DNA of 64,000 bases, taken from contig CAVTIV010000009.1 in NCBI GenBank assembly GCA_963734865.1, positions 1 through 64,000 of the forward strand. The letters are read 5' to 3'. Below, one piece after another: positions 17,471-26,206 of this stretch. Both the position numbers and the translations under genes were made by a program. The notes under the pieces are model-generated. The model had not been told where the DNA came from. It ran no database searches and was given only the letters and a program-made list of their open reading frames with translations. The stretch comes from CBDCUW01 sp963734865. GTDB lineage: Bacteria > Planctomycetota > Planctomycetia > Pirellulales > Pirellulaceae. Every line of letters begins with the position of its first letter. Position 1 is the first letter of the stretch.

Positions 17471-18994
17471 TCAGCGAGGTTTGGGCGGTTTCGTGACGCG
17501 GCTGTCGTCGTCGCCATCCCACCATTGATCAAGAAGCGTTTTCATCCGTCGAACTCGCTGCACATGGTCGGGCGACTTGATCAAGTTGATCTGTTCTTGC
17601 GGGTCATTCCTTAAATCGAACAAAGCTTCGTTGATCGGTTTGTTTGCCGGTCCGGGGACCAACAGTTTGAAATCACCGTCTCGTATCCATCGCCCCCTGA
17701 CGTGCCGTGAGGGTGCGCCAAGACTCTGCGCGTCGTTGGGATAGATCGCGCCGAACACCGGTCGTTGTCGCAGAATTGCGTCACCCTGTGCCGCCGGCAT
17801 CAGGTTTACCCCTTTCATTCGCGAAGTGACTTCGCCGGACAAACCAACCGCCGATAGGATGGTCGGTACGAGATCGACCGTGTGAACGAGCTGCGGATGT
17901 TCGCCGGGCCGCGTCACAGAGTCCCAGCGAATCAGGATCGGAGTTCGCAGGCCATCCTCATATTGGCTCAGCTTTGATCGATCGTTTTGGCGATCATGTT
18001 GGATCGGATCGGGCCGGAAGCCGTTATCCGAAGCAAACACAATCAATGTTTGATCAAGCAACTGCTTCTCGGCCAGGCAGGTCATCAATTGCCCCACCGT
18101 CTCATCGAAACGGGCGATTTCCGCGTAGTAGGGCAGCAGATACTCGGCGACAGGTTTTCCCTGGTACAGTTCGCGAAATCGTTGGGGCGCGTCAAACGGC
18201 GTGTGCGGCAGAAACGGCGCGTACCAAACAAAGAACGGTCCTTTGCCAGCGTGGCTGTCGATGAAGTCATCAATCGGTTGCATCGTCTCGCGGCCGATCA
18301 CCAATCCCGCATCGCCGTTTCCGTGGGCTACCGGATCACCATTGTCTTGCAGTCGCGTGCCGGTGATCGGCCCCAGGCGATCGGCTGGCAAACCCAATGT
18401 CATGCCCACCGTAAATCCTGCAGTCTTGAAGTCGCCTTCCCAATGTTTGCCCGTTTGCAGGCAGGCATAGCCGTGCCGGGCGAGTATCCGCGGCAACGTC
18501 GGAACATTTTGAATCAGATAGTCGGTCGACGCCCGCGCGAGATGGTACTCCTCGCCCGTCATCGTGCGGCGCATGACGCTCAATCCCGGCGGCGGGTGAT
18601 TGAAGTGAATGCCATGTTGGTGCGGATACAACCCGGTCAGGATGGTGGCCAAAGAGGGGCGGCAGACACTCATCGAAACATAGCCGTTTGGAAATCGTGC
18701 CGATCGGGCCGCAAGCTCGTCAATGCAGGGTGTGTGGACAAGATCGTTGCCCATGAATCCGAAATCACGGTAAGCCTGGTCGTCGGCGAGTATCAATACG
18801 ATATTGGGGCGATCGCGTGATTCGGCTCGAAGGGCGACTGTACAGATGAGTTGTGGAATGACGGCCAGTGATGCCGAAATGGCCAGTGTCGATATTCTGC
18901 GTTTCAAATGACACGGCAATCCCCGGCGGCAACCGGCCTCGGTCCTGGCAAGGAATTGCAACATTTGGAATCCCATTCTTTGGAATGCGGGCAC
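17471..18994 (-). CDS. Secreted sulfatase (arylsulfatase family) with altered CxPSR motif
   Basis: 507 residues if the ATG at 18994 is used. A hydrophobic signal follows (STLAISASLAVIPQLICTVA), and a TTG at 18907 just before it is an alternative start. Sulfatase motifs are NIVLILADDQAY (metal-binding Asp pair), SVCRPSLATILTG (the modifiable Cys), LQTGKHWEGD and FASDNGFRP (Asp-Asn metal ligands). The Cys motif reads C-R-P-S-L, so the Arg of the formylglycine consensus CxPxR is Leu. It probably hydrolyses sulfate esters of polysaccharides or glycans outside the cytoplasm. It follows the Tat-exported isomerase gene by 143 bases. Confidence 0.88.
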   Translation of the reverse strand: MPAFQRMGFQMLQFLARTEAGCRRGLPCHLKRRISTLAISASLAVIPQLICTVALRAESRDRPNIVLILADDQAYRDFGFMGNDLVHTPCIDELAARSARFPNGYVSMSVCRPSLATILTGLYPHQHGIHFNHPPPGLSVMRRTMTGEEYHLARASTDYLIQNVPTLPRILARHGYACLQTGKHWEGDFKTAGFTVGMTLGLPADRLGPITGTRLQDNGDPVAHGNGDAGLVIGRETMQPIDDFIDSHAGKGPFFVWYAPFLPHTPFDAPQRFRELYQGKPVAEYLLPYYAEIARFDETVGQLMTCLAEKQLLDQTLIVFASDNGFRPDPIQHDRQNDRSKLSQYEDGLRTPILIRWDSVTRPGEHPQLVHTVDLVPTILSAVGLSGEVTSRMKGVNLMPAAQGDAILRQRPVFGAIYPNDAQSLGAPSRHVRGRWIRDGDFKLLVPGPANKPINEALFDLRNDPQEQINLIKSPDHVQRVRRMKTLLDQWWDGDDDSRVTKPPKPR

Positions 18995-19137
18995 TGCTCG
19001 CGCGTATCAAAACCGCCGACCACCACAGTCGCCAACCGCGCACAAAAAAACCAAGGAATCACGAACATGATTGCGGAGCACGCGAAGTCGTTGGATGAAC
19101 GAGCTAGCGAGATTCAAGCAACACGATCACATCGCGG

Positions 19138-20079
19138 TCACGAACAGGATGCCAAATACTTTCTCGCACGATTGATTTCCGCGGTGACCTGTTCGGTTGT
19201 GTCGAGAATCGGAATGCCTCGCGGCACCGGATGCATGAAGATCTCGGTCCATCCTCGGTAATCGATTGTCGCGAGTGCCGACAGGATCGGAGCGAAATCG
19301 AGATCGCCGCGACCGGGCATCTGCAGCAGTTCTTGCTCTTTCGGCAATTTCGTCATGCAACCCATGCCGTGTTGCCAGGCGTAGAAGACGGTGATGCTGG
19401 GTCCGAGTGTCTTGATCAACTCGGCCAGCAGTCGCTCGTCCTGTGGCAAGTGATAGGGCGCCACAGCAACGCCCAGATGTCTTGTCGGGGTCAGTTCGGC
19501 GAGCCACTTCAGCGAGTCGGGCGATTCGATCAAGTTGTTGGCATGATTCTCGATTGCGATCGTCACACCGGTTTCTTCGGCCACCTCCAGATGCGGCTTC
19601 ATTTTTTCGATGAACTCGCCGACCGCGGCTTTCAACTCGGCGCCTTTGAGACCCTTGGGCCCTTGCCCGCCGGTGACCATCGTTTGGCATCCAAGACGCT
19701 GTGCCAACCGCATCTCCTGTTGCAGGCCGAACGGGCCAAGTTTGTACTGGGTGATGCAACCGAGCGAGACATTGTGTTCGGCGAGCATCGCGGCGAATTT
19801 TTCTTCGCCCATCTGATCAAGTTGTTCTCGCTGATCGCCGTGGTTCTTGGGCCAAATGTCGATCGCCGATGCTCCAATTTTGGCAACCTCGGGAACAATC
19901 TCGGCCAGCGCGGTGTAGCCATACATGCAGGATCCGAGAATATACTTCGGTTCAAATCGCTTCCCATCGCCCGCCCTGGCAATGCAATTCAAGCCGAGGC
20001 CCAGGGTCGACATTCCGGCAAGCTGAGCAAAGGAACGTCGATTGATTGGCAACGGACGCTGCGAGCATTTTCTATTCAT
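19138..20079 (-). CDS. Tat-exported sugar phosphate isomerase/epimerase-like TIM barrel
   Basis: 313 residues. The N-terminus carries a twin-arginine signal (INRRSFAQLAGMSTLGLGL). The mature part is an AP-endonuclease-2/xylose-isomerase-like barrel: GASAIDIWPKNHGD, VTIAIENHANN (metal Glu region), HLGVAVAPYHL, and WTEIFMHPVPRGI near the end. Such proteins are abundant in planctomycetes and act on unknown sugars in the periplasm. It follows the Gfo/Idh/MocA oxidoreductase by 39 bases and is probably cotranscribed with it and the sulfatase, which suggests a pathway for a sulfated or modified sugar. Confidence 0.85.
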   Translation of the reverse strand: MNRKCSQRPLPINRRSFAQLAGMSTLGLGLNCIARAGDGKRFEPKYILGSCMYGYTALAEIVPEVAKIGASAIDIWPKNHGDQREQLDQMGEEKFAAMLAEHNVSLGCITQYKLGPFGLQQEMRLAQRLGCQTMVTGGQGPKGLKGAELKAAVGEFIEKMKPHLEVAEETGVTIAIENHANNLIESPDSLKWLAELTPTRHLGVAVAPYHLPQDERLLAELIKTLGPSITVFYAWQHGMGCMTKLPKEQELLQMPGRGDLDFAPILSALATIDYRGWTEIFMHPVPRGIPILDTTEQVTAEINRARKYLASCS

Positions 20080-20118
20080 GGTTGACCTTTTTTCGAGGTT
20101 CGCGAGCGGCGATGGGCG

Positions 20119-21432
20119 TCAAACCGTTTCGAATCCGCTTCGCTGCTGCCGGCTCAGCCAGGTGTTGGCTTGGGCATCCGCGATGAATGTTTCAGAATCC
20201 GGATTCCAGTTCAGTTTGCGTCCCAGACGCATTGAAATGTTGCCGAGATGACATGTGCTGACGCTTCGATGTTGGCTTTCGACATCCGAGACGGGACTCT
20301 TTCGGGATTCGATGCAGTCGAAAAAATTTCCCATATGATTGATGATCGCATCCAACTTGCCGGCTCGCTCCGGCCTTTGCAGATTGTCAAAGTCGTACAC
20401 GGTCCACGACTCCCGCGTCAGTGGTTTGTGGGCAAGATCCTCCACCGGTTTGCCCTCGAGGCTGCCGCGGTTGACAAAGATGCGGCCTTCGTCGCCGCTA
20501 AACATGATTCCGTTGCGACCGGTATCGCTAACGGTCATCTTGACGCCGTTTTCGTACATGTACGTGACACCGAAGTCGGTGGCCACGTTGTAACCGTTGG
20601 TGACGCTGGGGAATTTCGCCTGGCCATCGATTTCAACAGGCAGACTGTTGATCGCCCATTGTGCGATATCTAAATGGTGTGCGCCCCAGTCGGTCATTTG
20701 ACCACCCGAGTATTCATACCACCAGCGGAAGGTGTAATGGGAACGCTCCTCGATATAGGGCAGATCGGGAGTTTGTCCCTGCCACAGATCCCAATTGAAG
20801 TGGATCGGCACTGGACGCTTTTGGAATGGTCCGCCGGTGACGTTTTTGCCGAGCACGACGTCAACTTGCTGTAACTTCCCGATCCGTCCTTGACGAACCA
20901 TTTCGACCGCCTGACGAAATCGTTGGTCGGACCGTTGCCACGATCCGACCTGGACGATCCGTCCCGTTTCCTGCACCACTTTGCTGAGGATTTTGCCTTC
21001 GTCAATCGTCAGCGTGAGCGGCTTTTCACAGTAGACATCCTTGCCGGCGCGACAAGCATCGATGACCATTTTGGTATGCCAGTGATCGGGCGTACCGATC
21101 GTGACCACATCCACGTCGCTGCGTGCAAGCAGGTCTTGATAGTTTTCAAAATCTCTTGGCGTGCTGCCAAAAGCGGCTTTTACTGGGTCGCGAACGTTCT
21201 TGTCCACATCACAGACCGCCACAATATCACCGTACATATTGGCTTTGTTCGCGATGACGCTGCCCTGGTATCGCAGCCCAATGCAACCGACGCCCAAACG
21301 TTCCACTTTGCTGGCGGGTTTCTGTTGAGCAGCAGCGGTGGAGTGATGCCAGCCCGCAGCCCCCGCAACGAGTCCACCACCGATCATCGTGGTTGCCATG
21401 AAGTCCCGACGATTTGGTTTGGTTCGTGTCAT
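20119..21432 (-). CDS. Tat-exported Gfo/Idh/MocA family oxidoreductase
   Basis: 437 residues with a twin-arginine signal (NRRDFMATTMIGGGLVAGAAG). The NAD(P)-binding Rossmann fold (VGCIGLRYQGSVI) is followed by the EKP motif (DVYCEKPLTLT). The C-terminal alpha/beta domain contains GGQMTDWGAHHLDIAQWA, the usual planctomycete active-site stretch with paired His. The substrate is unknown; relatives oxidise or invert sugars using bound NAD. It is the first gene of a group with the isomerase and the sulfatase. Confidence 0.9.
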   Translation of the reverse strand: MTRTKPNRRDFMATTMIGGGLVAGAAGWHHSTAAAQQKPASKVERLGVGCIGLRYQGSVIANKANMYGDIVAVCDVDKNVRDPVKAAFGSTPRDFENYQDLLARSDVDVVTIGTPDHWHTKMVIDACRAGKDVYCEKPLTLTIDEGKILSKVVQETGRIVQVGSWQRSDQRFRQAVEMVRQGRIGKLQQVDVVLGKNVTGGPFQKRPVPIHFNWDLWQGQTPDLPYIEERSHYTFRWWYEYSGGQMTDWGAHHLDIAQWAINSLPVEIDGQAKFPSVTNGYNVATDFGVTYMYENGVKMTVSDTGRNGIMFSGDEGRIFVNRGSLEGKPVEDLAHKPLTRESWTVYDFDNLQRPERAGKLDAIINHMGNFFDCIESRKSPVSDVESQHRSVSTCHLGNISMRLGRKLNWNPDSETFIADAQANTWLSRQQRSGFETV

Positions 21433-22379
21433 TCTGTCTTCCGTTCAGGATCGAGGATCAGCAATCTAACCACCGCGACGAAGCGTGCCGGCGTCGCGTC
21501 GAATCGCCATTCTACTACGGAAACTTTCACCTGTTCGGCCGTGCCCCCATTTCCGGATCCACGACTCGTCCGAGTCGCCGATCTGGCGTTTCCAGGCAAC
21601 AAAAGAGAAGGCCGGCGAAAACCGCTCGCGATTGTCCAACCTCGCAATGGTTTTCGTCGACCTTCCAAAGAAACAAAAAAGTGTCGATGGGCGAAGTGAT
21701 ACATGGGGCACATTGCACCACTACCGCAAGGCAGTGCGGTGCCCATCGACCCAGATAGTCTAGCACGCTGTTGGGCAAAGCAAAAGTCGGAACGAGTCCG
21801 CGATTTTAGCAGAATTTTCCGATTTGGGTCCGCGCCGCGCGATACCGCAAAGCCCCCGCCGATCATCATCGGCCCACAAAGACTGTGCAGCAAAGGGACG
21901 GGCCACTGGCCATCAAACGACGGGCGATCAAGCCTTTGGCCATCAAGCCTTTGGCGATCAAACGACGGGCGATCAAACGACGGGCGATCAAACGACGGGC
22001 GATCAAACGACGGGCGATCCAACGACGGGCGATCAAAAAAGGAGCGGCTCGCACAAATGAATGTGTTGCATTGGCCAGCGCCGTCTCCGACAATAGGGTC
22101 TCGACAATAGGCGATTCCCACCCGCGGGCGACCATTGAACAAGGAACGAACGAGGTTCCTTCCGCCCGCCACCCATTTGCCCGCCACCCGTTTTGCCCGC
22201 CACCCATTCCTGCTGCTCACGGCACCGGCGCCGGCGGCAAGGTTCCATCACAACGATCTTCGGCCGCTGAGTCACCGGCTGTGATTTCAAGGAGCTCGCG
22301 ATGACCAGCTCGCTGTATGGTTGGACCACCATCGGTTCACCGCATCGCAGGGTTCACCGTATCGCAGGGGCTGCTGCGG
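21433..22379. other. Repeat-rich non-coding region
   Basis: Nearly 950 bases without a credible gene. It holds the 15-bp minisatellite at 21911-22045 and, near 22160-22210, three imperfect copies of a cccgccaccca(t/c) motif. Long open frames on both strands (for example 263 codons on the minus strand) arise from the 15-bp period and have no domain content. The left part must contain the promoter of the Gfo/Idh/MocA gene; the right part that of the DUF1501 gene. Confidence 0.6.
21911..22045 (+). repeat. 15-bp minisatellite, about nine units
   Basis: Unit gatcaaacgacgggc. Four consecutive copies at 21956-22015 are exact, flanked by variants: catcaaacgacgggc (21911), gatcaagcctttggc (21926), catcaagcctttggc (21941), gatccaacgacgggc (22016) and a degenerate last copy. 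The units abut with no spacer, so it is not a CRISPR array. Confidence 0.95.
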
Positions 22380-23850
22380 ATGAGCGGTAACATGGCGACT
22401 GCAAGAAAACCGATTTGGGCTCACGCCAACGTCTCCCGACGCGCGGCGTTGCAGGCTGGTTCAATCGGAATTTTATCTTTGGGCCTCAACCATCTACAGG
22501 GGCTGCGAGAATCTTGTGCTGCCGATGGAGTCAGGCTGCAAGGTTCGGCCAGGTCCTGCATCTTCATTTTTCTTTCCGGAGGGTTGGCGCAACAAGATAG
22601 CTTCGACATGAAGCCCGCAGCACCGGAAAGCATTCGAGGCGAGTTTCGTCCCACGGCCACCAAGACGCCTGGTCTACAGATCTGCGAACATTTGCCAATG
22701 TTGGCCGAACGCAGCGAGATGTGGGCGATTTGCCGGTCACTCACACATGGATCGAATGAGCATTCCGCCGCTCATCACATTCTGCTCACCGGGCACTCGC
22801 AATTGCCGACCGGCTTCAACCCTAATCGTCCAAGTCGAACCGATCGGGCATCCATCGCTGCCGTCGCCGGTTACGCCACCGTTGCACGTAACAATTTGCC
22901 CACCGCCGTTGTCTTGCCAGAACGATTAGTGCATTCGACCGGCCGTGTGATTCCGGGGCAACATGCCGGTGAGATCGGCGCCTCCCACGATCCTTGGTTG
23001 TTTGAGGCGTCACCGTTTCACAACGCCGCCTATGGAGCTTATCCCGAATATAGTTTCGACCATCAAGATCGAGGCAAGGTGGATGATCGCTTGTTTCAAG
23101 CACCACAGCTAACTCTTCCCCCTGGCCTGGGCATGCGAGAAGTCTCTGGTCGATTGGCGCTGTTGGAAACGCTGCAGCAACAGCGATCGAGTCTGAATCG
23201 ATTCGCACAGGTTGCTGATTTTGATCGGTTGCGTCAAGGAGCAATATCACTACTGACCGAATCGAAAGTGCACCACGCTCTTGACGTCACCAACGCCGAC
23301 GAGAAATCGCTTGATCGATACGGACGCAATTCGTTCGGTTGGTCGCTGCTGATGGCGCGGCGATTGGTCTCCGCCGGCGTGAACCTGGTGCAGGTGAATC
23401 TGGGCAATGATGAGACATGGGATACACACGGAAACGCATTTCCGCATCTGAAGAATAACCTGTTTCCGCCAACCGACCGCGCTCTTTTCGGCCCTGCTGG
23501 ACGATCTGCAGGCGAGCGGCGAACTGGATGAAACGCTGATCGTGATGGCGGGTGAATTTGGTCGCACACCACAGATCACACTATTGGAAAAACACTACAA
23601 GCTGCCCGGACGTGATCACTGGGGTGCGGCGCAAACGGTGTTTTTCGCCGGCGGCGGAATTCGCGGCGGCAACGTGGTCGGCAAATCCGATGCCCACGCT
23701 GCTTATCCATCGGAACATCCGGTCAAGCCCGAGAACTTTGCAGCCACGATTTATCACGCTTTGGGCATCCCGGCCACCGCCGCCTGGCACGATGCACTGG
23801 ATCGCCCCCACCCTATCTATCACGGCGAGCCGATCGCCGGCCTGAGCTAA
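22380..23850 (+). CDS. DUF1501 protein, one frameshift
   Basis: The start is taken at ATG 22380; ATG 22392 is equally possible. A Tat-type signal follows (SRRAALQAGSIGILSLGL). The first frame ends DRALFGPAGRSAG and stops at 23531. Removing one T from the TTTT run at 23485-23488 restores ALSALLDDLQASGELDETLIV and continues to a stop at 23850. Family landmarks are IFIFLSGGLAQQDSFDMKP, AGVNLVQVNLGNDETWDTHG and MAGEFGRTP. DUF1501 proteins belong to the alkaline phosphatase-like superfamily; their reaction is not established. They pair with PSD1 genes in planctomycetes, as here with the PSD1 gene at 26149. Confidence 0.82.
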
Positions 23851-23863
23851 CAACGAATCCAAA

Positions 23864-26206
23864 ATGCTTCGTCGATCCATCGCATTTCGCATGCTGCTGC
23901 TGTTGCTCATCGCCGGGCAACGCGATGCCCAAGCAGAAATCAACTCGGTGACGCCGCGCACCTGTCGACCGGGACAGACCACTCGTCTGTTACTAACCGG
24001 AAAAGACTTGAGCGACTCAGGGAGGATCGTCGCGAGTTCTGCTTCGGTCGACGTGCACGTTGAGTCCGTCGAGCCGACGCGGGCAATCGTCGATCTGACG
24101 CTGCCTGACGAAGCGCCGCTTGGGCCGCTTGGTCTTTGGATCGCCAATTCGGGTGCCCCACCGGAGTCGCTCGTGGTCGTCGTCGATGACTTGAATGCAG
24201 TCGCGGACAACGGAGACAACCACTCCATCGAATTGGCCCAGTCGATCTCGTCGCTGTGTGCGGTGGACGGTGTATGCGATGGTTCGCAAAGCGATTTTTA
24301 TCGGCTTGACGTGACCCAAGGCCAGCGGTTGGCGATTGAAATTCACACGCAGTCGCTACTCTCGGTGATGGATCCCGTGGTCCGCATCCGTGATGCGACA
24401 GGTGACACATTGCATCTGGCAGACGACGATACCATCGGTCCGGATTGTCGATTCAGCTACCGCTTTGCCGCCGCCGGTGAATACACACTGGAAGTTCATG
24501 ACAATCGTCACGCCGCGGCCGGTAGCCGATATCATCTGCGAGTCGGTGATTTTCCGATCTTGAGCCATTGCTATCCGCTGGCCATTCGCAGGGGTGAACG
24601 CGCAAGCCTGCGCTTTGTGGGCCAGGATGCCGCGGAGGTGAATGGCCGTGAACTGGAAATCCCCGCCGGTTTTATCGGCGATTCGTGCGCTGTCAATGTT
24701 CGGATGGACGAAGGAAAATCCTCCGCATGGATGTCGGTTTTGGCGAGCGACCACGCTCAGTTCAGCGAATCACCGGTGGCAAACAAGACCGAACCTCGCC
24801 GGCACGAGCCGCTGTCGATACCGATCGGAATCAGCGGTTGCCTGGGCCGTCCTTCTGAATGTGATTCCTACCCGATCCGCGGCGTCAAAGGCCAGCTGAT
24901 TCGCGTGTCATCACGCACTCGCTCGTTAGCCTGTCCAACTTTGTTGCAAATGCGACTGTTCAACGCCGCGGGCTCCAAAATCGCCGAAACGAAAGTCTCC
25001 GACGCGGATCAGTGGAGTTTTGATGTTACGTTTCCGGAGGATGGTGAATATCGGCTCGAAGTCTCGGATCTGTTGAAACGCGGTGGAGCTGATTTCGGCT
25101 ATTGGATCGAAGTCTCACCAGCGGGATCGTTCACGATTGCATTGAAGGCCGATGCGAAGGTGCGCGATCAGTTTGCCATCGAAGAGCAACATGGTGCCTG
25201 CGCAATCGATCTGCAGATCCATCGGTTCGGTTACGACGGTGCGATCGATTTGTCCTTTGCCGATCACGTTACGGGGCTCGATCTTCTCAATCCCCATTTG
25301 GCCGCGCAGTCTGCGGAGGCTCGCGTCTACGTCGTTGCCGACGAATCTTGGAAACGCGACTCACTGCAGGTGGTGCGGTTGCGGGCAACCGCGACAGATG
25401 ATTCGACGCTCGGCTGCGTTCTCGACAGTGGAGCCTTTCACCGGTTGAAGGAACCACACATTTTGTTTCCTGCTTCCTGGCGTGATGGCGTGATCGTTCT
25501 CGGCGGCGTCCCGCCATCGGATCCGCCGTTTGCGATGGAACCGGTTGCGCCGCTCGAATTTGCCCGACCATGCCAGGAACACTCCGTCGCATTGACATTG
25601 AAACGAATTTCCAAGGGATTCAAGGAAGGCGTCGACCTGCTTGCTGATGGTTTGCCGGTCGGATGGAGCGTGACTGCGACGGCCGAGAAGGATACCTACA
25701 CGGCAACGTTCACCCAAACTGCGACCGTTTCGGCTGAACCCGATCAACTGTCGTTGCATGTCTTCGCAGAGTTGGATGGTCGGGGACGCATCGAAACGTT
25801 CCCCTTGCCCGTCCAGTGGATCGATCCGCTCAGGGTCACTTTGGAAGCGCCGGGACCACTCGTTGCCGGCGGCAGTTGTACCGTTCGAGCGGAACTCGCC
25901 CGCGAAGGAAGGGATCCACAGTCGGTCGTATTGAAACTCTCGGATCTTCCGCCCGGTGTCAGTGGTCCACCGACCATCGTGGCCGCGTCCGACCAGTCGC
26001 AGATCGAGTTTGAGCTGCAAATATCTCCTGACGTCAAATCGGCTGCCAACAGCCCGCTGGGTCTGTCCGCGTCGAGCAAGTACGATGAGAACGACTTTAC
26101 GGTGTCCTCCAACTCGGTCCCGTTGCAGATCGTTCAGCGCCGCAGCGGTTGGAAGTCTATCCCAAGGTTGTCCGCCTGGATGGTTCCCATTCGCGACAGC
26201 AAATGA
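23864..26206 (+). CDS. Secreted PPC-domain beta-sandwich protein
   Basis: 780 residues with a clear signal peptide (RMLLLLLIAGQRDAQA). It starts 13 bases after the DUF1501 stop. The mature protein is beta-rich throughout. Residues about 125-230 form a bacterial pre-peptidase C-terminal (PPC) domain (QSDFYRLDVTQGQRLAIEI...GEYTLEVHDN), and a second similar unit lies at about 330-420 (DGEYRLEVSDL). No catalytic motif was seen. It was probably exported and surface-associated, with a role in binding. The last 58 bases overlap the PSD1 gene; its C-terminus may be altered by a frameshift there. Confidence 0.75.
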   Translation: MLRRSIAFRMLLLLLIAGQRDAQAEINSVTPRTCRPGQTTRLLLTGKDLSDSGRIVASSASVDVHVESVEPTRAIVDLTLPDEAPLGPLGLWIANSGAPPESLVVVVDDLNAVADNGDNHSIELAQSISSLCAVDGVCDGSQSDFYRLDVTQGQRLAIEIHTQSLLSVMDPVVRIRDATGDTLHLADDDTIGPDCRFSYRFAAAGEYTLEVHDNRHAAAGSRYHLRVGDFPILSHCYPLAIRRGERASLRFVGQDAAEVNGRELEIPAGFIGDSCAVNVRMDEGKSSAWMSVLASDHAQFSESPVANKTEPRRHEPLSIPIGISGCLGRPSECDSYPIRGVKGQLIRVSSRTRSLACPTLLQMRLFNAAGSKIAETKVSDADQWSFDVTFPEDGEYRLEVSDLLKRGGADFGYWIEVSPAGSFTIALKADAKVRDQFAIEEQHGACAIDLQIHRFGYDGAIDLSFADHVTGLDLLNPHLAAQSAEARVYVVADESWKRDSLQVVRLRATATDDSTLGCVLDSGAFHRLKEPHILFPASWRDGVIVLGGVPPSDPPFAMEPVAPLEFARPCQEHSVALTLKRISKGFKEGVDLLADGLPVGWSVTATAEKDTYTATFTQTATVSAEPDQLSLHVFAELDGRGRIETFPLPVQWIDPLRVTLEAPGPLVAGGSCTVRAELAREGRDPQSVVLKLSDLPPGVSGPPTIVAASDQSQIEFELQISPDVKSAANSPLGLSASSKYDENDFTVSSNSVPLQIVQRRSGWKSIPRLSAWMVPIRDSK

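Noticed and set aside
21911..22045. Possible CRISPR array
   Set aside because: Units are 15 bases with no spacers between them, and no cas genes are present.
21429..22220. 263-codon minus-strand frame of repeated FDRPS units
   Set aside because: It is created by the 15-bp minisatellite, has no domain, and lacks a ribosome binding site.
21885..22304. 139-codon plus-strand frame of repeated AIKRR units
   Set aside because: Same minisatellite read on the other strand.
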